Origin: Vogesella alkaliphila
GTDB taxonomy: Bacteria > Pseudomonadota > Gammaproteobacteria > Burkholderiales > Chromobacteriaceae
Reading direction: 5' to 3'
Length of the DNA: 64,000 nucleotides
Assembly: GCF_014652475.1 (NCBI RefSeq)
Contig: NZ_BMYW01000003.1
Location: forward strand, 83,641 to 147,640
In this document: one piece after another, positions 26,107 through 36,552 of the stretch
How positions within the stretch are numbered: position 1 is the stretch's first letter
Layout of the letters: each line of letters starts with the position of its first letter
Program-made: the position numbers and the translations under genes
The notes under the pieces: generated by a model
Seen by the model: the letters and a program-made list of their open reading frames with translations, nothing else
Told to the model about the DNA's origin: nothing
The model's database searches: none

Positions 26107-27314
26107 CAGCAGCCGTTCTCCAGCGCGATCTTCAGTGCGTCCTGATAGTGGCGTTCGGCTTTTTCCGGCTTGTCGATCGCCTGCAGCAGCTTGGCCAGCT
26201 CAGCGTGGGCGCACAGGGTAGGCTGGATAGACAGGCTGGCTTCCAGATAGTTCTGCGCCTTGCCCCACAGCTGTTCGGCGTGCGCGAGGCGACCCAGCGA
26301 CAGCAGCAGCAGGTGGTCGCGCGGCCGCGATTTCAGCCAGTTTTCCGCGTCGCGCAGCAGCGTCAGCCGGCGCGGGCTGTCGATGTGCTCGGCCAGCAGG
26401 CCCAGCTCGCGCGCCAGCTCCGGTGTCGCCTGTTCGTCGTCGGACAGCGCGCCGGCGATCAGCTCCGCCGCCATGTCGTAGGCGTCGAGCTTGATCAGCT
26501 GGTTGGCGATGTCGGCGACCAGCGCCGGGTTCTGGCGCTCGACCCCGGGGATGCGCTTCAGCCAGTCGCGGATCTCGCGCTCGCTACTGAAGCTGGCCAG
26601 CTGCTGGCGGTAGGCGGCCAGGCGGTAGCGGCGCGCCTGCTCCGCTTCCAGCGCGTCGGCCTTCAGCAGTTTCTCGGTCAGCGTCAGCACGTGTTCCGGC
26701 TGCTTCAGCATCAGGCGGATCTTCAGCTCCAGCCGCAGCGCCGAGGTCAGGTTGCTGGAGATGGCGCGCGCGCGCTCGACGGCGGCCAGCGCCTCCAGCG
26801 GCTGCTTGCCGTCGAGGCGGATCTGCGCTTCCAGCATGTGGCGCGCCAGCTGGATGCGTTCCGGCATGTCTTCCAGCCGGGCCAGATAGCCGTCGCGGCG
26901 CTCCAAGTCCTGCACGCTGGCGGCGCTGCGCGCGGCGATCATCAGCGCGAGGCCGCGGTTTTCATCGGAATACTCGTCGTCGATCGACTTCAGCGCCTCG
27001 CGCTCGGCACGCTGGAAGCGGCCTTCGAACATCGCGATCGCCGCCTCGCGCAGTGCGTGGCGCGACGCCTTCAGCTTGCGCTGGCGCTGGTAGGTGCGCA
27101 CCTCGTGCGGCAGGTTGGCCGCAATGCCGAGCAGGCGCAGCACGCCGTAGGCGACCAGGATCAGCAGCACGATGGCGAGGATCAGGAAGTTGAACGACAC
27201 CTCCATGCGGTACGGCGGCACGAACAGGATGGCGTAGCCGGTGTTGATGGTGGAGGCAAGGCCAATCAGCACCGCGAGGGCAAACAGCCCGACGACCCAG
27301 AATACGAATCTCAC
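26106..27314 (-). CDS. hemY: HemY-like membrane tetratricopeptide protein
   Basis: The 402-residue protein has two N-terminal membrane helices (RFVFWVVGLFALAVLIGLAST and FNFLILAIVLLILVAYGVLRLL) followed by a helical repeat region of tetratricopeptide type to the end, as in proteobacterial HemY (not the Bacillus oxidase of the same name). It is placed directly after hemX, with 3 bases between. E. coli HemY is part of the hemCDXY operon and is thought to help organise haem biosynthesis at the membrane; the exact function is unproven. Confidence 0.9.
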   Translation of the reverse strand: MRFVFWVVGLFALAVLIGLASTINTGYAILFVPPYRMEVSFNFLILAIVLLILVAYGVLRLLGIAANLPHEVRTYQRQRKLKASRHALREAAIAMFEGRFQRAEREALKSIDDEYSDENRGLALMIAARSAASVQDLERRDGYLARLEDMPERIQLARHMLEAQIRLDGKQPLEALAAVERARAISSNLTSALRLELKIRLMLKQPEHVLTLTEKLLKADALEAEQARRYRLAAYRQQLASFSSEREIRDWLKRIPGVERQNPALVADIANQLIKLDAYDMAAELIAGALSDDEQATPELARELGLLAEHIDSPRRLTLLRDAENWLKSRPRDHLLLLSLGRLAHAEQLWGKAQNYLEASLSIQPTLCAHAELAKLLQAIDKPEKAERHYQDALKIALENGC

Positions 27315-27317
27315 GCT

Positions 27318-28346
27318 TTATTCCCCTTTGTTGCCCTGCGCTTCGCGCACGGCTTTCAGGCTGGCAGACAGGTCCGGCAGCGTCACGCTCAGTCGCACCG
27401 CGGCCAGCTCGGACAGCACCGCCTGCCACTGGCGGGTGGTCGGCGCGTCGCGGTCGAAGTAGCGGGCGACGTACTGGCCGGCGGCGGCGAGATCGGCCTG
27501 GTAGGTGGCGCCGTCGCGCTGGATCAGCGCCAGACGCGCGTCCAGGAGGCGCATTTTCAGGTTCTCGCGCAGGAAGAACGCCTGCTCCGGCGACAGCAGC
27601 AACGCCTCCGGCTTGTCCATGCGGCGGATGCGCACCAGGTCGCCCAGGCTCTGTGTCAGCTCGCCGGCCAGGCGCGACCACCACGGCGCATCGGCGGCCA
27701 CGCTGGCCTGCGCCACCGGCTTGCCGTCGAGGCGGTGATGGTCGATCACCAGCGGCAGCGTCTCGGCGCCCAGCATCAGCGTGTCCAGCTTGACGGTCAG
27801 GCCGACGGTGTCGAGGTAGGGCAGCGCCTTCAGCGTTTCCAGATCCTTGGCCACCGCGCGCTTGACGCCGATCAGGCCGGGATTGTCGAAGTGCGACAGC
27901 CGCGTCTGCACCCCTTCCAGCGCCGACACCGCGCCGCTGATGTTGCCGGCCAGCTGCAGCTGCTGGCTGGCGACGCCGAGGGTGTGCTCCACCTCGGACA
28001 GCAGCCAGTCGCTGCGGTCCTTGGTCAGCTCCTGGTACATGCCGCTGAGGGTGGCGTACTGGCCGGCGGACTCGTTGACGCGGGCCTCGACCAGCGCCAG
28101 CTTGGCCTGCAGCTCGCGGGTGCTGGCCTGGGTCAGTTCGGCCTGGTTCTGCAGCGCCTTGGTGCTGCCTCCGGCGTCGGCCAGCCGTTCGGCCAGCGCC
28201 TGCTGCGCCTTGTTCAGTTGCTGGCGGGTATCCAGGTACTGCCAGCCGGTGAGGCCCAGCGCGACGACGGCAACGATCAGCGCAAGGTTGACGGGTGGTT
28301 TGTTCGGCTTGCTGCTGCCGTTTTCAACTGGAGTGGCTTCGCTCAT
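27318..28346 (-). CDS. hemX: HemX-like membrane protein
   Basis: This 342-residue protein has one membrane helix near residues 22-42 (NLALIVAVVALGLTGWQYL) and a long coiled-coil, DTRQQLNKAQQALAERLADAGG to about residue 110, then a periplasmic helical domain. It is often annotated as uroporphyrinogen-III C-methyltransferase, but it has no methyltransferase motif. ATG 28344 (MSEATPVENGSSKP) is preferred; an upstream ATG at 28430 adds unrelated sequence. It is separated from hemD by 180 bases in which I see no gene. Confidence 0.88.
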   Translation of the reverse strand: MSEATPVENGSSKPNKPPVNLALIVAVVALGLTGWQYLDTRQQLNKAQQALAERLADAGGSTKALQNQAELTQASTRELQAKLALVEARVNESAGQYATLSGMYQELTKDRSDWLLSEVEHTLGVASQQLQLAGNISGAVSALEGVQTRLSHFDNPGLIGVKRAVAKDLETLKALPYLDTVGLTVKLDTLMLGAETLPLVIDHHRLDGKPVAQASVAADAPWWSRLAGELTQSLGDLVRIRRMDKPEALLLSPEQAFFLRENLKMRLLDARLALIQRDGATYQADLAAAGQYVARYFDRDAPTTRQWQAVLSELAAVRLSVTLPDLSASLKAVREAQGNKGE

Positions 28347-28526
28347 GGATGACGGAGAACCGGAGTGTGGCCCAGCCAAGAGGCGTGGCCGTGTTTGCTC
28401 GAAATATGGCGGCATCTGCGCCGGAATCATTGCGTCCTGCCGTGCTGCGTCGCGGCGCGGCGGCCACGAAACAAATCTTAACAGAACCGTGGCATTGTAA
28501 CCGCGCCGTCCCGGTGCGGCCAGCGG

Positions 28527-29276
28527 CTAGGGCTGGCGGGCGGCAAACAGCGCGCGCAGCGCCGTCTCGTCGGCGGCCAGCAGCGGCCGTGCCACGCCCA
28601 GCTGCTGCAGGGTGGCGGCAATGCGCGGGTGCAGCGCGATGAAACGGCAGCCCAGCAGCGTGCGCTGGCGCGTGGCGCCGGCCTGGCGGAACAGCAGCTC
28701 TGCACTGTGGCTGGAGGTGATCAGCAGCGCCGGATTGCTGGCAGCCAGGCGGTCGAACAGCGCCCAGTCGGCCGCCACCGGCACGCGGCGATAGACCTCC
28801 GCGTAGCGCACCCGCGCGCCGCGGCGGGCGAGGGTTTCCCCAAGTTGTGGCCGGCCGCCGTCGCCGCGCACAATCAGGACCGTTTGCCCGGCCAGCTCTT
28901 GCAGCGGCGGCAGCGCCAGCAGGGCGTCGCTGTCGTTGCCGTGCGGCGGATGCAGCACCGCGCGGCCGCTGAGCGCGGCCAGCTTGTCGGCGCTGGCGCG
29001 GCCGACGCAGGCAAGCCTGGCCGCAAGCGGCGAGGCGGCGAGGTGTGGCCACGCGAGTTCGATGCAGGACGGGCTGACGAAGACCAGCCAGTCGGCCGCC
29101 GCGGCCTGCTGCGGCAGCGCCAAGAGCGCGGCGTCGTCGGCGACGGTGTCCTCGACGCAGAACGGCAGCGCCGCGATGCCGGCGGCAGCCAGTCGCTGCG
29201 CCTGCTGTGCCGCCTGTGCCTGCGGCCGGACCAGTAGCAGGGTGGGCAGCAAGGTTGGCCGCGGCGTGGCCGGCAT
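28527..29276 (-). CDS. hemD: Uroporphyrinogen-III synthase
   Basis: The 249-residue product shows the two-domain HemD pattern: TLLLVRPQAQAAQQAQRLAAAGIAALPFCVEDTV, DWLVFVSPSCIELAW, LIVRGDGGRPQLGETLARRGARVRYAEVYRRV and ALLITSSHSAELLF. HemD closes hydroxymethylbilane with inversion of ring D. It begins one base after the hemC stop. A copy of the repeat word on the minus strand (29250-29262) lies within its first ten codons, coding part of RPTLLP. Confidence 0.92.
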   Translation of the reverse strand: MPATPRPTLLPTLLLVRPQAQAAQQAQRLAAAGIAALPFCVEDTVADDAALLALPQQAAAADWLVFVSPSCIELAWPHLAASPLAARLACVGRASADKLAALSGRAVLHPPHGNDSDALLALPPLQELAGQTVLIVRGDGGRPQLGETLARRGARVRYAEVYRRVPVAADWALFDRLAASNPALLITSSHSAELLFRQAGATRQRTLLGCRFIALHPRIAATLQQLGVARPLLAADETALRALFAARQP

Positions 29277-29277
29277 C

Positions 29278-30213
29278 TTACTTGGCGGCCTGTTCGGCGA
29301 TCACGGCCTCGATCAGCGGGCCGGCATCCTGCTCCAGCAGCTTCTTGGCCACCGCGCGACCGAGCGCGTCGGCGTAGTCGCGCGGCGCGCTGGCGCTGGC
29401 GGTGAGCATCACCGAGCCGTCCGGGTGGGCGACGAAGCCGCCGAGGGTGATCACGTCGTCGGTGATGGTGGCGAAGCCGCCGATCGGGATCTGGCAGCTG
29501 CCGCCCAGCACGCGCGACAGCGAGCGCTCGGCGGTGACGCAGGCGTGGGTGTCGGCGTGGTTCAGCGGCGCCAGCAGGGTCATGAGATCGTCACGGCCGG
29601 CGCGGATCTCGATGCCCAGTGCGCCCTGGCCGACGGCCGGCAGGCTCTCCGACGGCGCCAGCTCGGCGCGGATGCGCTCGGCCAGCTCTAGGCGCTTGAG
29701 GCCGGCGGCGGCGAGGATGATGGCGTCGAACTCGCCCTCGTCCAGCTTGCGCAGCCGGGTCTGCACATTGCCGCGCAGCGGCTTGATGGTCAGGTGCGGG
29801 AAGCGGGCGCGGATCTGCGATTCGCGGCGCAGGCTGGAGGTGCCCACCACCGCGCCGGCCGGCAGCTCGTGCAGGCTGGCGTAGGTGTTGGACACGAAGG
29901 CGTCGCGCGGGTCTTCGCGTTCGCAGATCGCGGCCAGCGCAAAGCCCGCCGGCAGGTTCATCGGCACGTCCTTGATGGAGTGCACGGCGATGTCGGCGCG
30001 GCCTTCCTGCAGCGCCAGTTCCAGCTCCTTCACGAACAGGCCCTTGCCGCCGATCTTGGACAGGGTCTTGTCCAGGATCTGGTCGCCCTGGGTGGTCATG
30101 CCGAGGATTTCCACGGTGAGCTGCGGGTACAGCGCCTCCAGGCGGGCCTTGATGTGTTCGGCCTGCCACATGGCAAGTTTGCTTTCGCGGCTGGCGATGA
30201 CGAGTTTGTTCAT
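29278..30213 (-). CDS. hemC: Porphobilinogen deaminase (hydroxymethylbilane synthase)
   Basis: The enzyme has 311 residues, the usual length. It polymerises four porphobilinogens into hydroxymethylbilane. The cofactor-binding Cys240 lies in [13 protein letters not shown]; other family blocks are [39 protein letters not shown] and [20 protein letters not shown] 30211 ([12 protein letters not shown]) is the conserved start. It is the first gene of the leftward hemC-hemD-hemX-hemY-rhodanese group. The adjacency to ppc across an AEC transporter gene resembles gene order in Neisseriales. Confidence 0.95.
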   Translation of the reverse strand: MNKLVIASRESKLAMWQAEHIKARLEALYPQLTVEILGMTTQGDQILDKTLSKIGGKGLFVKELELALQEGRADIAVHSIKDVPMNLPAGFALAAICEREDPRDAFVSNTYASLHELPAGAVVGTSSLRRESQIRARFPHLTIKPLRGNVQTRLRKLDEGEFDAIILAAAGLKRLELAERIRAELAPSESLPAVGQGALGIEIRAGRDDLMTLLAPLNHADTHACVTAERSLSRVLGGSCQIPIGGFATITDDVITLGGFVAHPDGSVMLTASASAPRDYADALGRAVAKKLLEQDAGPLIEAVIAEQAAK

Positions 30214-30269
30214 GGACGGCGATCCTGCACGGGCAAATGGAAAGATGGCGCGCATTTTAGCACGAGCGT

Positions 30270-30283
30270 TGCGGCCAACCTTG
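30270..30283 (+). repeat. Uptake-sequence-like word upstream of hemC
   Basis: TGCGGCCAACCTTG lies about 57 bases before the hemC start codon, where the hemC promoter is expected. Confidence 0.65.
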
Positions 30284-30315
30284 ATGCAAGGCAGTGTGTG
30301 TAGCTGCAACAGTAC

Positions 30316-30332
30316 GTGTAGTTTAACTACAC
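30316..30332. promoter_or_regulatory. AT-rich palindrome upstream of hemC
   Basis: GTGTAGTT and AACTACAC flank a single T, a perfect 17-base palindrome about 100 bases upstream of hemC. It could be an operator or part of the end of the AEC gene transcript; no regulator can be named. Confidence 0.4.
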
Positions 30333-30359
30333 CGCGGCGGCGTTTTGCGGCAGGATGGA

Positions 30360-30395
30360 TTGTCGGCGCCCGGCCTGTGGCCCGGCGCGCGACAA
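30360..30395 (-). terminator. Hairpin after the AEC transporter gene
   Basis: TTGTCG and CGACAA close a long GC-rich hairpin (inner GGCGCCCGGCC / GGCCCGGCGC) 4 bases after the AEC gene stop. The U-run is weak, so the call is moderate. Confidence 0.45.
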
Positions 30396-30399
30396 TTGA

Positions 30400-31293
30400 C
30401 TAGTACAGCAGGCTCAGCATCAGCGGCAGGCTCAGCATCGCCGCCAGCGTCGAGGTGGTCACCACCGCGGCGGCCAGCTCGCCGTCGCCCCGCATGCGCA
30501 CCGCGAGGATGTAGGCGGAGGTCGCGGTCGGCAGCATGCTCATCACCAGCGTCGCCTGACGGTAGACGCCGGAGAGCCCGAACAGCTGCACCGTGGCGAC
30601 GGCGATCAGCGGCAGCAGCAACAGCTTGATGCCGTTCCAGTACAGCAGCGGCGCGTAGTGGCTGGCCAGCGAGGAAAAGCGCAGTCCGGCGCCGACGGTG
30701 ATCAGCCCCAGCGGCAGCGCGGCGGCGGCGAGGTGGTCGATGGCGGCGAACAGCGGCTGCGGCACCGGCAGGCCGGACACGTTGGCCGCAAGGCCGCTGC
30801 TGATGCCCCAGATGATGGGGTTGCGCGCCAGCTCGTACAGCATGCCCTGCTGGCTGGTCTGCGACAGCTGCCACACCGCCATCAGGTTGACCACCGGCAC
30901 CATCGCGCCGCACAGCAGCGCGATCACCGCGATGCCGGGGGTGCCGGCGAGGCTGCCCATCACCGCGAAGGCGACGTAGGTATTGAAACGGTAGGCGCCC
31001 TGGTTGCCGGCGGCGAACGAGGCCTGCGGCAGGCGGAACAGCGGCCGGGCGGCACAGCCGAGCAGGAAGCCGGCACCGGTGAACAGCAGGCCGCTGGCCA
31101 GCATCGGCAGGCTGGCGGCAAAATCCAGCTCGGCCCGCGCCAGCGCGCGGAACAGCAGCGCCGGGAACAGGATGAAGTAGACGAATTTTTCCGCCTCGGC
31201 CCAGAATGCCGGCGACAGCATGCCGCTGCGGCGCAGCGCAAAGCCGGACAGGATGAGCAGGAAATCGGGTAACAGGATCAGCGCCGGGTTCAT
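30400..31293 (-). CDS. AEC (auxin efflux carrier) family transporter
   Basis: This 297-residue integral membrane protein has about ten helices in the two five-helix halves of the AEC family. Recognisable segments are LPDFLLILSGFALRRSGMLS, EKFVYFILFPALLFRALA near the start and LVMSMLPTATSAYILAVRMRGDGELAAAVVTTSTLAAMLSLPLML at the end. Bacterial members export or import organic acids such as malonate or malate. The gene diverges from ppc across only 52 bases, so the two promoters overlap and may be co-regulated. Confidence 0.88.
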   Translation of the reverse strand: MNPALILLPDFLLILSGFALRRSGMLSPAFWAEAEKFVYFILFPALLFRALARAELDFAASLPMLASGLLFTGAGFLLGCAARPLFRLPQASFAAGNQGAYRFNTYVAFAVMGSLAGTPGIAVIALLCGAMVPVVNLMAVWQLSQTSQQGMLYELARNPIIWGISSGLAANVSGLPVPQPLFAAIDHLAAAALPLGLITVGAGLRFSSLASHYAPLLYWNGIKLLLLPLIAVATVQLFGLSGVYRQATLVMSMLPTATSAYILAVRMRGDGELAAAVVTTSTLAAMLSLPLMLSLLY

Positions 31294-31345
31294 CGCGCTA
31301 TCTTCGCAGCATTCGCATCACCATAACAATCAGGGAAAACAGAGC

Positions 31346-34054
<2,709 letters not shown>

Positions 34055-34072
34055 CGACGTCCCGGCAACGGC

Positions 34073-34099
34073 AAAGCCTCCCGAACGGGAGGCTTTTTT
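34073..34099 (+). terminator. Intrinsic terminator of ppc
   Basis: GCCTCCC-GAAC-GGGAGGC with an A-run before it and T6 after it; a textbook hairpin that could also end leftward transcription. Confidence 0.9.
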
Positions 34100-34120
34100 C
34101 GTGGCGGCCGCAGCCGGCGG

Positions 34121-34261
34121 CTAGAACCAGCGGCCACGGCTATAGCGCTCGGCCTCGTGGCGCAGGTCTTCCAGCTGGGTTTGGTGGCAGTCCAGCGTGT
34201 ACTCCGGCAGCAGCGACCAGTGGTTGCTCCAGTAGGCAAGTAGGCGACGCAGCGTGTTCAT
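34121..34261 (-). CDS. Small protein of 46 residues, unknown function
   Basis: The predicted product MNTLRRLLAYWSNHWSLLPE continues to SRGRWF, with a positively charged amphipathic start and an acidic middle (QLEDLRHEAE). A good Shine-Dalgarno GTGAGGA lies 6 bases before its ATG (34259-34261), and codon use matches the host, which is why I list it. It diverges from the LysR regulator gene across about 95 bases, so it is the natural target of that regulator. Small Arg-rich proteins with this general look occur in betaproteobacteria, but I cannot name a family. Confidence 0.5.
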   Translation of the reverse strand: MNTLRRLLAYWSNHWSLLPEYTLDCHQTQLEDLRHEAERYSRGRWF

Positions 34262-34355
34262 GGCATCCTCACTGTTGAGTGGTTGATCGTGTTTGCAGCA
34301 TAGAAGACGCCGACCGGCAGAAAAATGGCCAATTACTTGATTGTTTGTCGAGAAA

Positions 34356-35273
34356 ATGAAAACAATGCCCCCGCCAGATGACGTGCTGGCCTTTGAAGCG
34401 GTTGCCCGTTGCGGCAGCCTGACCGCTGCCGCCGAGGCGCTGGGCTGCACCAAGAGCATGGTCAGCCTGCGGCTGAAGGCGCTGGAGAAGCAGCTGGGCG
34501 CGGTGCTGGTGTTGCGCACCACGCGGCGGCTGGCGCTGACCGAGGCCGGCCAGCGGCTGCTGCCGCACGCGCAGGCGCTGCGCCACAGCCTGCTGCAGAT
34601 GCAGCCGGCGGTGGACACCGCCAGCTGCGCGGTGGAAGGGCCGATCAGCATCAGCACCACCTCGTCGATGTCGACGCTGCTGGCGCCGCTGCTGGTGGAG
34701 CTGGCGCAGCAGCACCCCGGCCTGCAGCTGCAGCTGGAGATCAACAGCCGGGTGCAGGACCCGATCGCCGACGTGCTGGACTTCTGCCTGCGTTCGCGCA
34801 AGGTGTACGACGAGTCGCTGGTGGCGCGCTCGGTGGGCTGGGTGGAGGAGGCGCTGTACGCGGCGCCGGCGTACCTGGCGGCCCAAGGTTGGCCGCAACA
34901 GCCGGACGAGCTGGCCGGCCACCGCCTGCTGGGCGACGAGCAGCAGGCGCAGCAGCGGCTGTACCGCGGCAGCGAGATGGTGACGGTGGCGATGCCGCCG
35001 CCGCTGCTGTTCAGCGAGACCTACCTCGTCAACCACCAGCTGGCCTGCGCCGGGCTGGGCATCACCGCGCTGCCGGACTTCCTGGTGGCCGGGGACGTCG
35101 CCGCCGGCCGCCTGCAGCGGGTGCTGCCGCAGTGGCACTGCGACCACTGGCCGGTGTTCCTGATCTTTCCCTACCGCCAGCCGCTGCCGCGCAAATACCA
35201 GGTGTTCCTCGACTTCGTGCTGCCGCGCCTGCGGGCGCAGCTGCTGCCGACGGCGCCGGTGACGGGCGGCTGA
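34356..35273 (+). CDS. LysR-family transcriptional regulator
   Basis: This 305-residue protein has an N-terminal LysR helix-turn-helix (DDVLAFEAVARCGSLTAAAEALGCTKSMVSLRLKALEKQLGAVLVLRTTRRLALTEAG) and a periplasmic-binding-like effector domain from about residue 90. Its close match to the CrgA/DhcR-like subgroup (residues DFCLRSRKV, GLGITALPDFLVAGDVAAGRLQRVLPQW) suggests control of a nearby gene. ATG 34356 (MKTMPPPDDV) is chosen; a TTG 15 bases upstream is possible. A copy of the repeat word (minus strand, 34884-34898) encodes part of AQGWPQQ. Confidence 0.87.
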   Translation: MKTMPPPDDVLAFEAVARCGSLTAAAEALGCTKSMVSLRLKALEKQLGAVLVLRTTRRLALTEAGQRLLPHAQALRHSLLQMQPAVDTASCAVEGPISISTTSSMSTLLAPLLVELAQQHPGLQLQLEINSRVQDPIADVLDFCLRSRKVYDESLVARSVGWVEEALYAAPAYLAAQGWPQQPDELAGHRLLGDEQQAQQRLYRGSEMVTVAMPPPLLFSETYLVNHQLACAGLGITALPDFLVAGDVAAGRLQRVLPQWHCDHWPVFLIFPYRQPLPRKYQVFLDFVLPRLRAQLLPTAPVTGG

Positions 35274-35406
35274 GCGCCCGGCGGCGGCAAGCCGCATTGG
35301 TCGGGCATGAAGCCCATGCCGGCACCGCCGGGTGCAGCCGGCGCTTGCTGCTGCGCTGCGGCACGGGCAGGATAGCGGACTATCCCACCCCTCATACGGT
35401 TTTGTC

Positions 35407-36321
35407 ATGTCGCACCCTGTTGCCCCGTCCGGACGCGGAATCGCGTTCTCGCTCGCCGCCTCGCTGCTGTTCGCGGTGCTGTCCGGCTATACCACCCTGC
35501 TGCGTCCGCTGGACGGGCTGGCCATCTTCGCCTGGCGCATGATCTGCACGCTGCCCGGCGTGCTGCTGATCGTGCACCTGACCCGCAAGCGCCAGGCGCT
35601 GGCCGCGCTGCTGCGCCGCTTCGTGCGCGAGCCGGCGCTGTGGGCGCTGGTGCCGCTGATGGCGGCGCTGAACGCGGTGCAGCTGTGGGTGTTCCTGTGG
35701 GCGCCGCTGAACGGGCAGACGGTGGCGGTGTCGATGGGTTACTTCCTGACGCCGCTGGTGATGGTGCTGGTCGGCCGCGTGCTGTACGGCGAGCGCATGT
35801 ACCCGCTGCAGTGCATCGCGGTGGCGCTGGCGCTGCTGGGCGTGCTGCACGAACTGTGGCTGACGCGCGCCATCGCCTGGCCGACGCTGCTGGTGGTGCT
35901 CGGCTACCCGCCGTACTTCGTGCTGCGCCGCATCAGCAAGATGGAGCCGGTGTCCGGCTTCGCGCTGGAAATGCTGCTGATCTTCCCGGTGGCGCTGCTG
36001 CTGCTCTACCAGCAGGGCGAGGCCGGCTGGGGCGTGCTGGCGCAGCCGCTGTTCTGGCCGCTGCTGGCCGGCCTCGGCCTGATCAGCTCGGTGGCGCTGC
36101 TGCTCAACATCACCGCCAGCCACCTGCTGCCGATGGGACTGTGGGGGCTACTGGGCTATGTCGAGCCGGCGCTCCTGTTCCTGCTGGCGATCACCTTCCT
36201 CGGCGAGCCGCTGTCCGCCGACCGGCTGCTGACCTACGGCCCGATCTGGCTGGCGGTGCTGCTCACCGGCGCGCACACCCTGCGCCAGCAGCGCAAGCTG
36301 TCGCCCGGCCCGGCGCACTGA
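35407..36321 (+). CDS. rarD: RarD-like EamA-family permease
   Basis: The 304-residue protein has ten predicted membrane helices in two EamA halves. GIAFSLAASLLFAVLSGYTTLLRPLDGLAIFAWRMICTLPGVLL at the N-terminus and LLNITASHLLPMGLWGLLGYVEPALLFLLAITFLGEPLS at the C-terminus match RarD (drug/metabolite exporter superfamily). RarD is named from chloramphenicol-sensitivity work, but its substrate is not established. Its TGA stop (36319-36321) is the left target duplication of a MITE-like element that begins at the next base. Confidence 0.87.
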   Translation: MSHPVAPSGRGIAFSLAASLLFAVLSGYTTLLRPLDGLAIFAWRMICTLPGVLLIVHLTRKRQALAALLRRFVREPALWALVPLMAALNAVQLWVFLWAPLNGQTVAVSMGYFLTPLVMVLVGRVLYGERMYPLQCIAVALALLGVLHELWLTRAIAWPTLLVVLGYPPYFVLRRISKMEPVSGFALEMLLIFPVALLLLYQQGEAGWGVLAQPLFWPLLAGLGLISSVALLLNITASHLLPMGLWGLLGYVEPALLFLLAITFLGEPLSADRLLTYGPIWLAVLLTGAHTLRQQRKLSPGPAH

Positions 36322-36464
36322 GAGCGTGTTCACGATCTGCTGCGCTTCGTGAAACGTTACACGGTGAGTACGGCTTCGGAATGCTCATTGACCCCATGTC
36401 AACTCCGCTTCCTCAGCCGTTTTCGCCTTGTCTCGCGTGAGCGTGCGAGATCGTGAACAGGCTC
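36322..36464 (+). mobile_element. MITE-like element, copy 3 (143 bp)
   Basis: The termini are GAGCGTGTTCACGATCT and AGATCGTGAACAGGCTC, inverted repeats of 17 bp with one mismatch. TGA flanks both ends (36319-36321, the rarD stop, and 36465-36467). Internal blocks (ACGGCTTCGG, CCGCTTCCTCAGCCGTTTTCGCCTTGTC in part) match the copies near 21.5 and 23.3 kb, in the same orientation as copy 1. Confidence 0.8.
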
Positions 36465-36552
36465 TGAGCCGGCGCACGCGGTCGCAAGGTGTACAATTCT
36501 GCCCCTGCGCGCCACCGGCGCGCCTAAACCAGTTACGGAAGCGGACTTCTCC

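Noticed and set aside
25740..28352. 870-codon open frame on the plus strand
   Set aside because: It is the antisense shadow of hemX, hemY and the rhodanese gene; low-complexity product with no family features, typical of high-GC codon bias.
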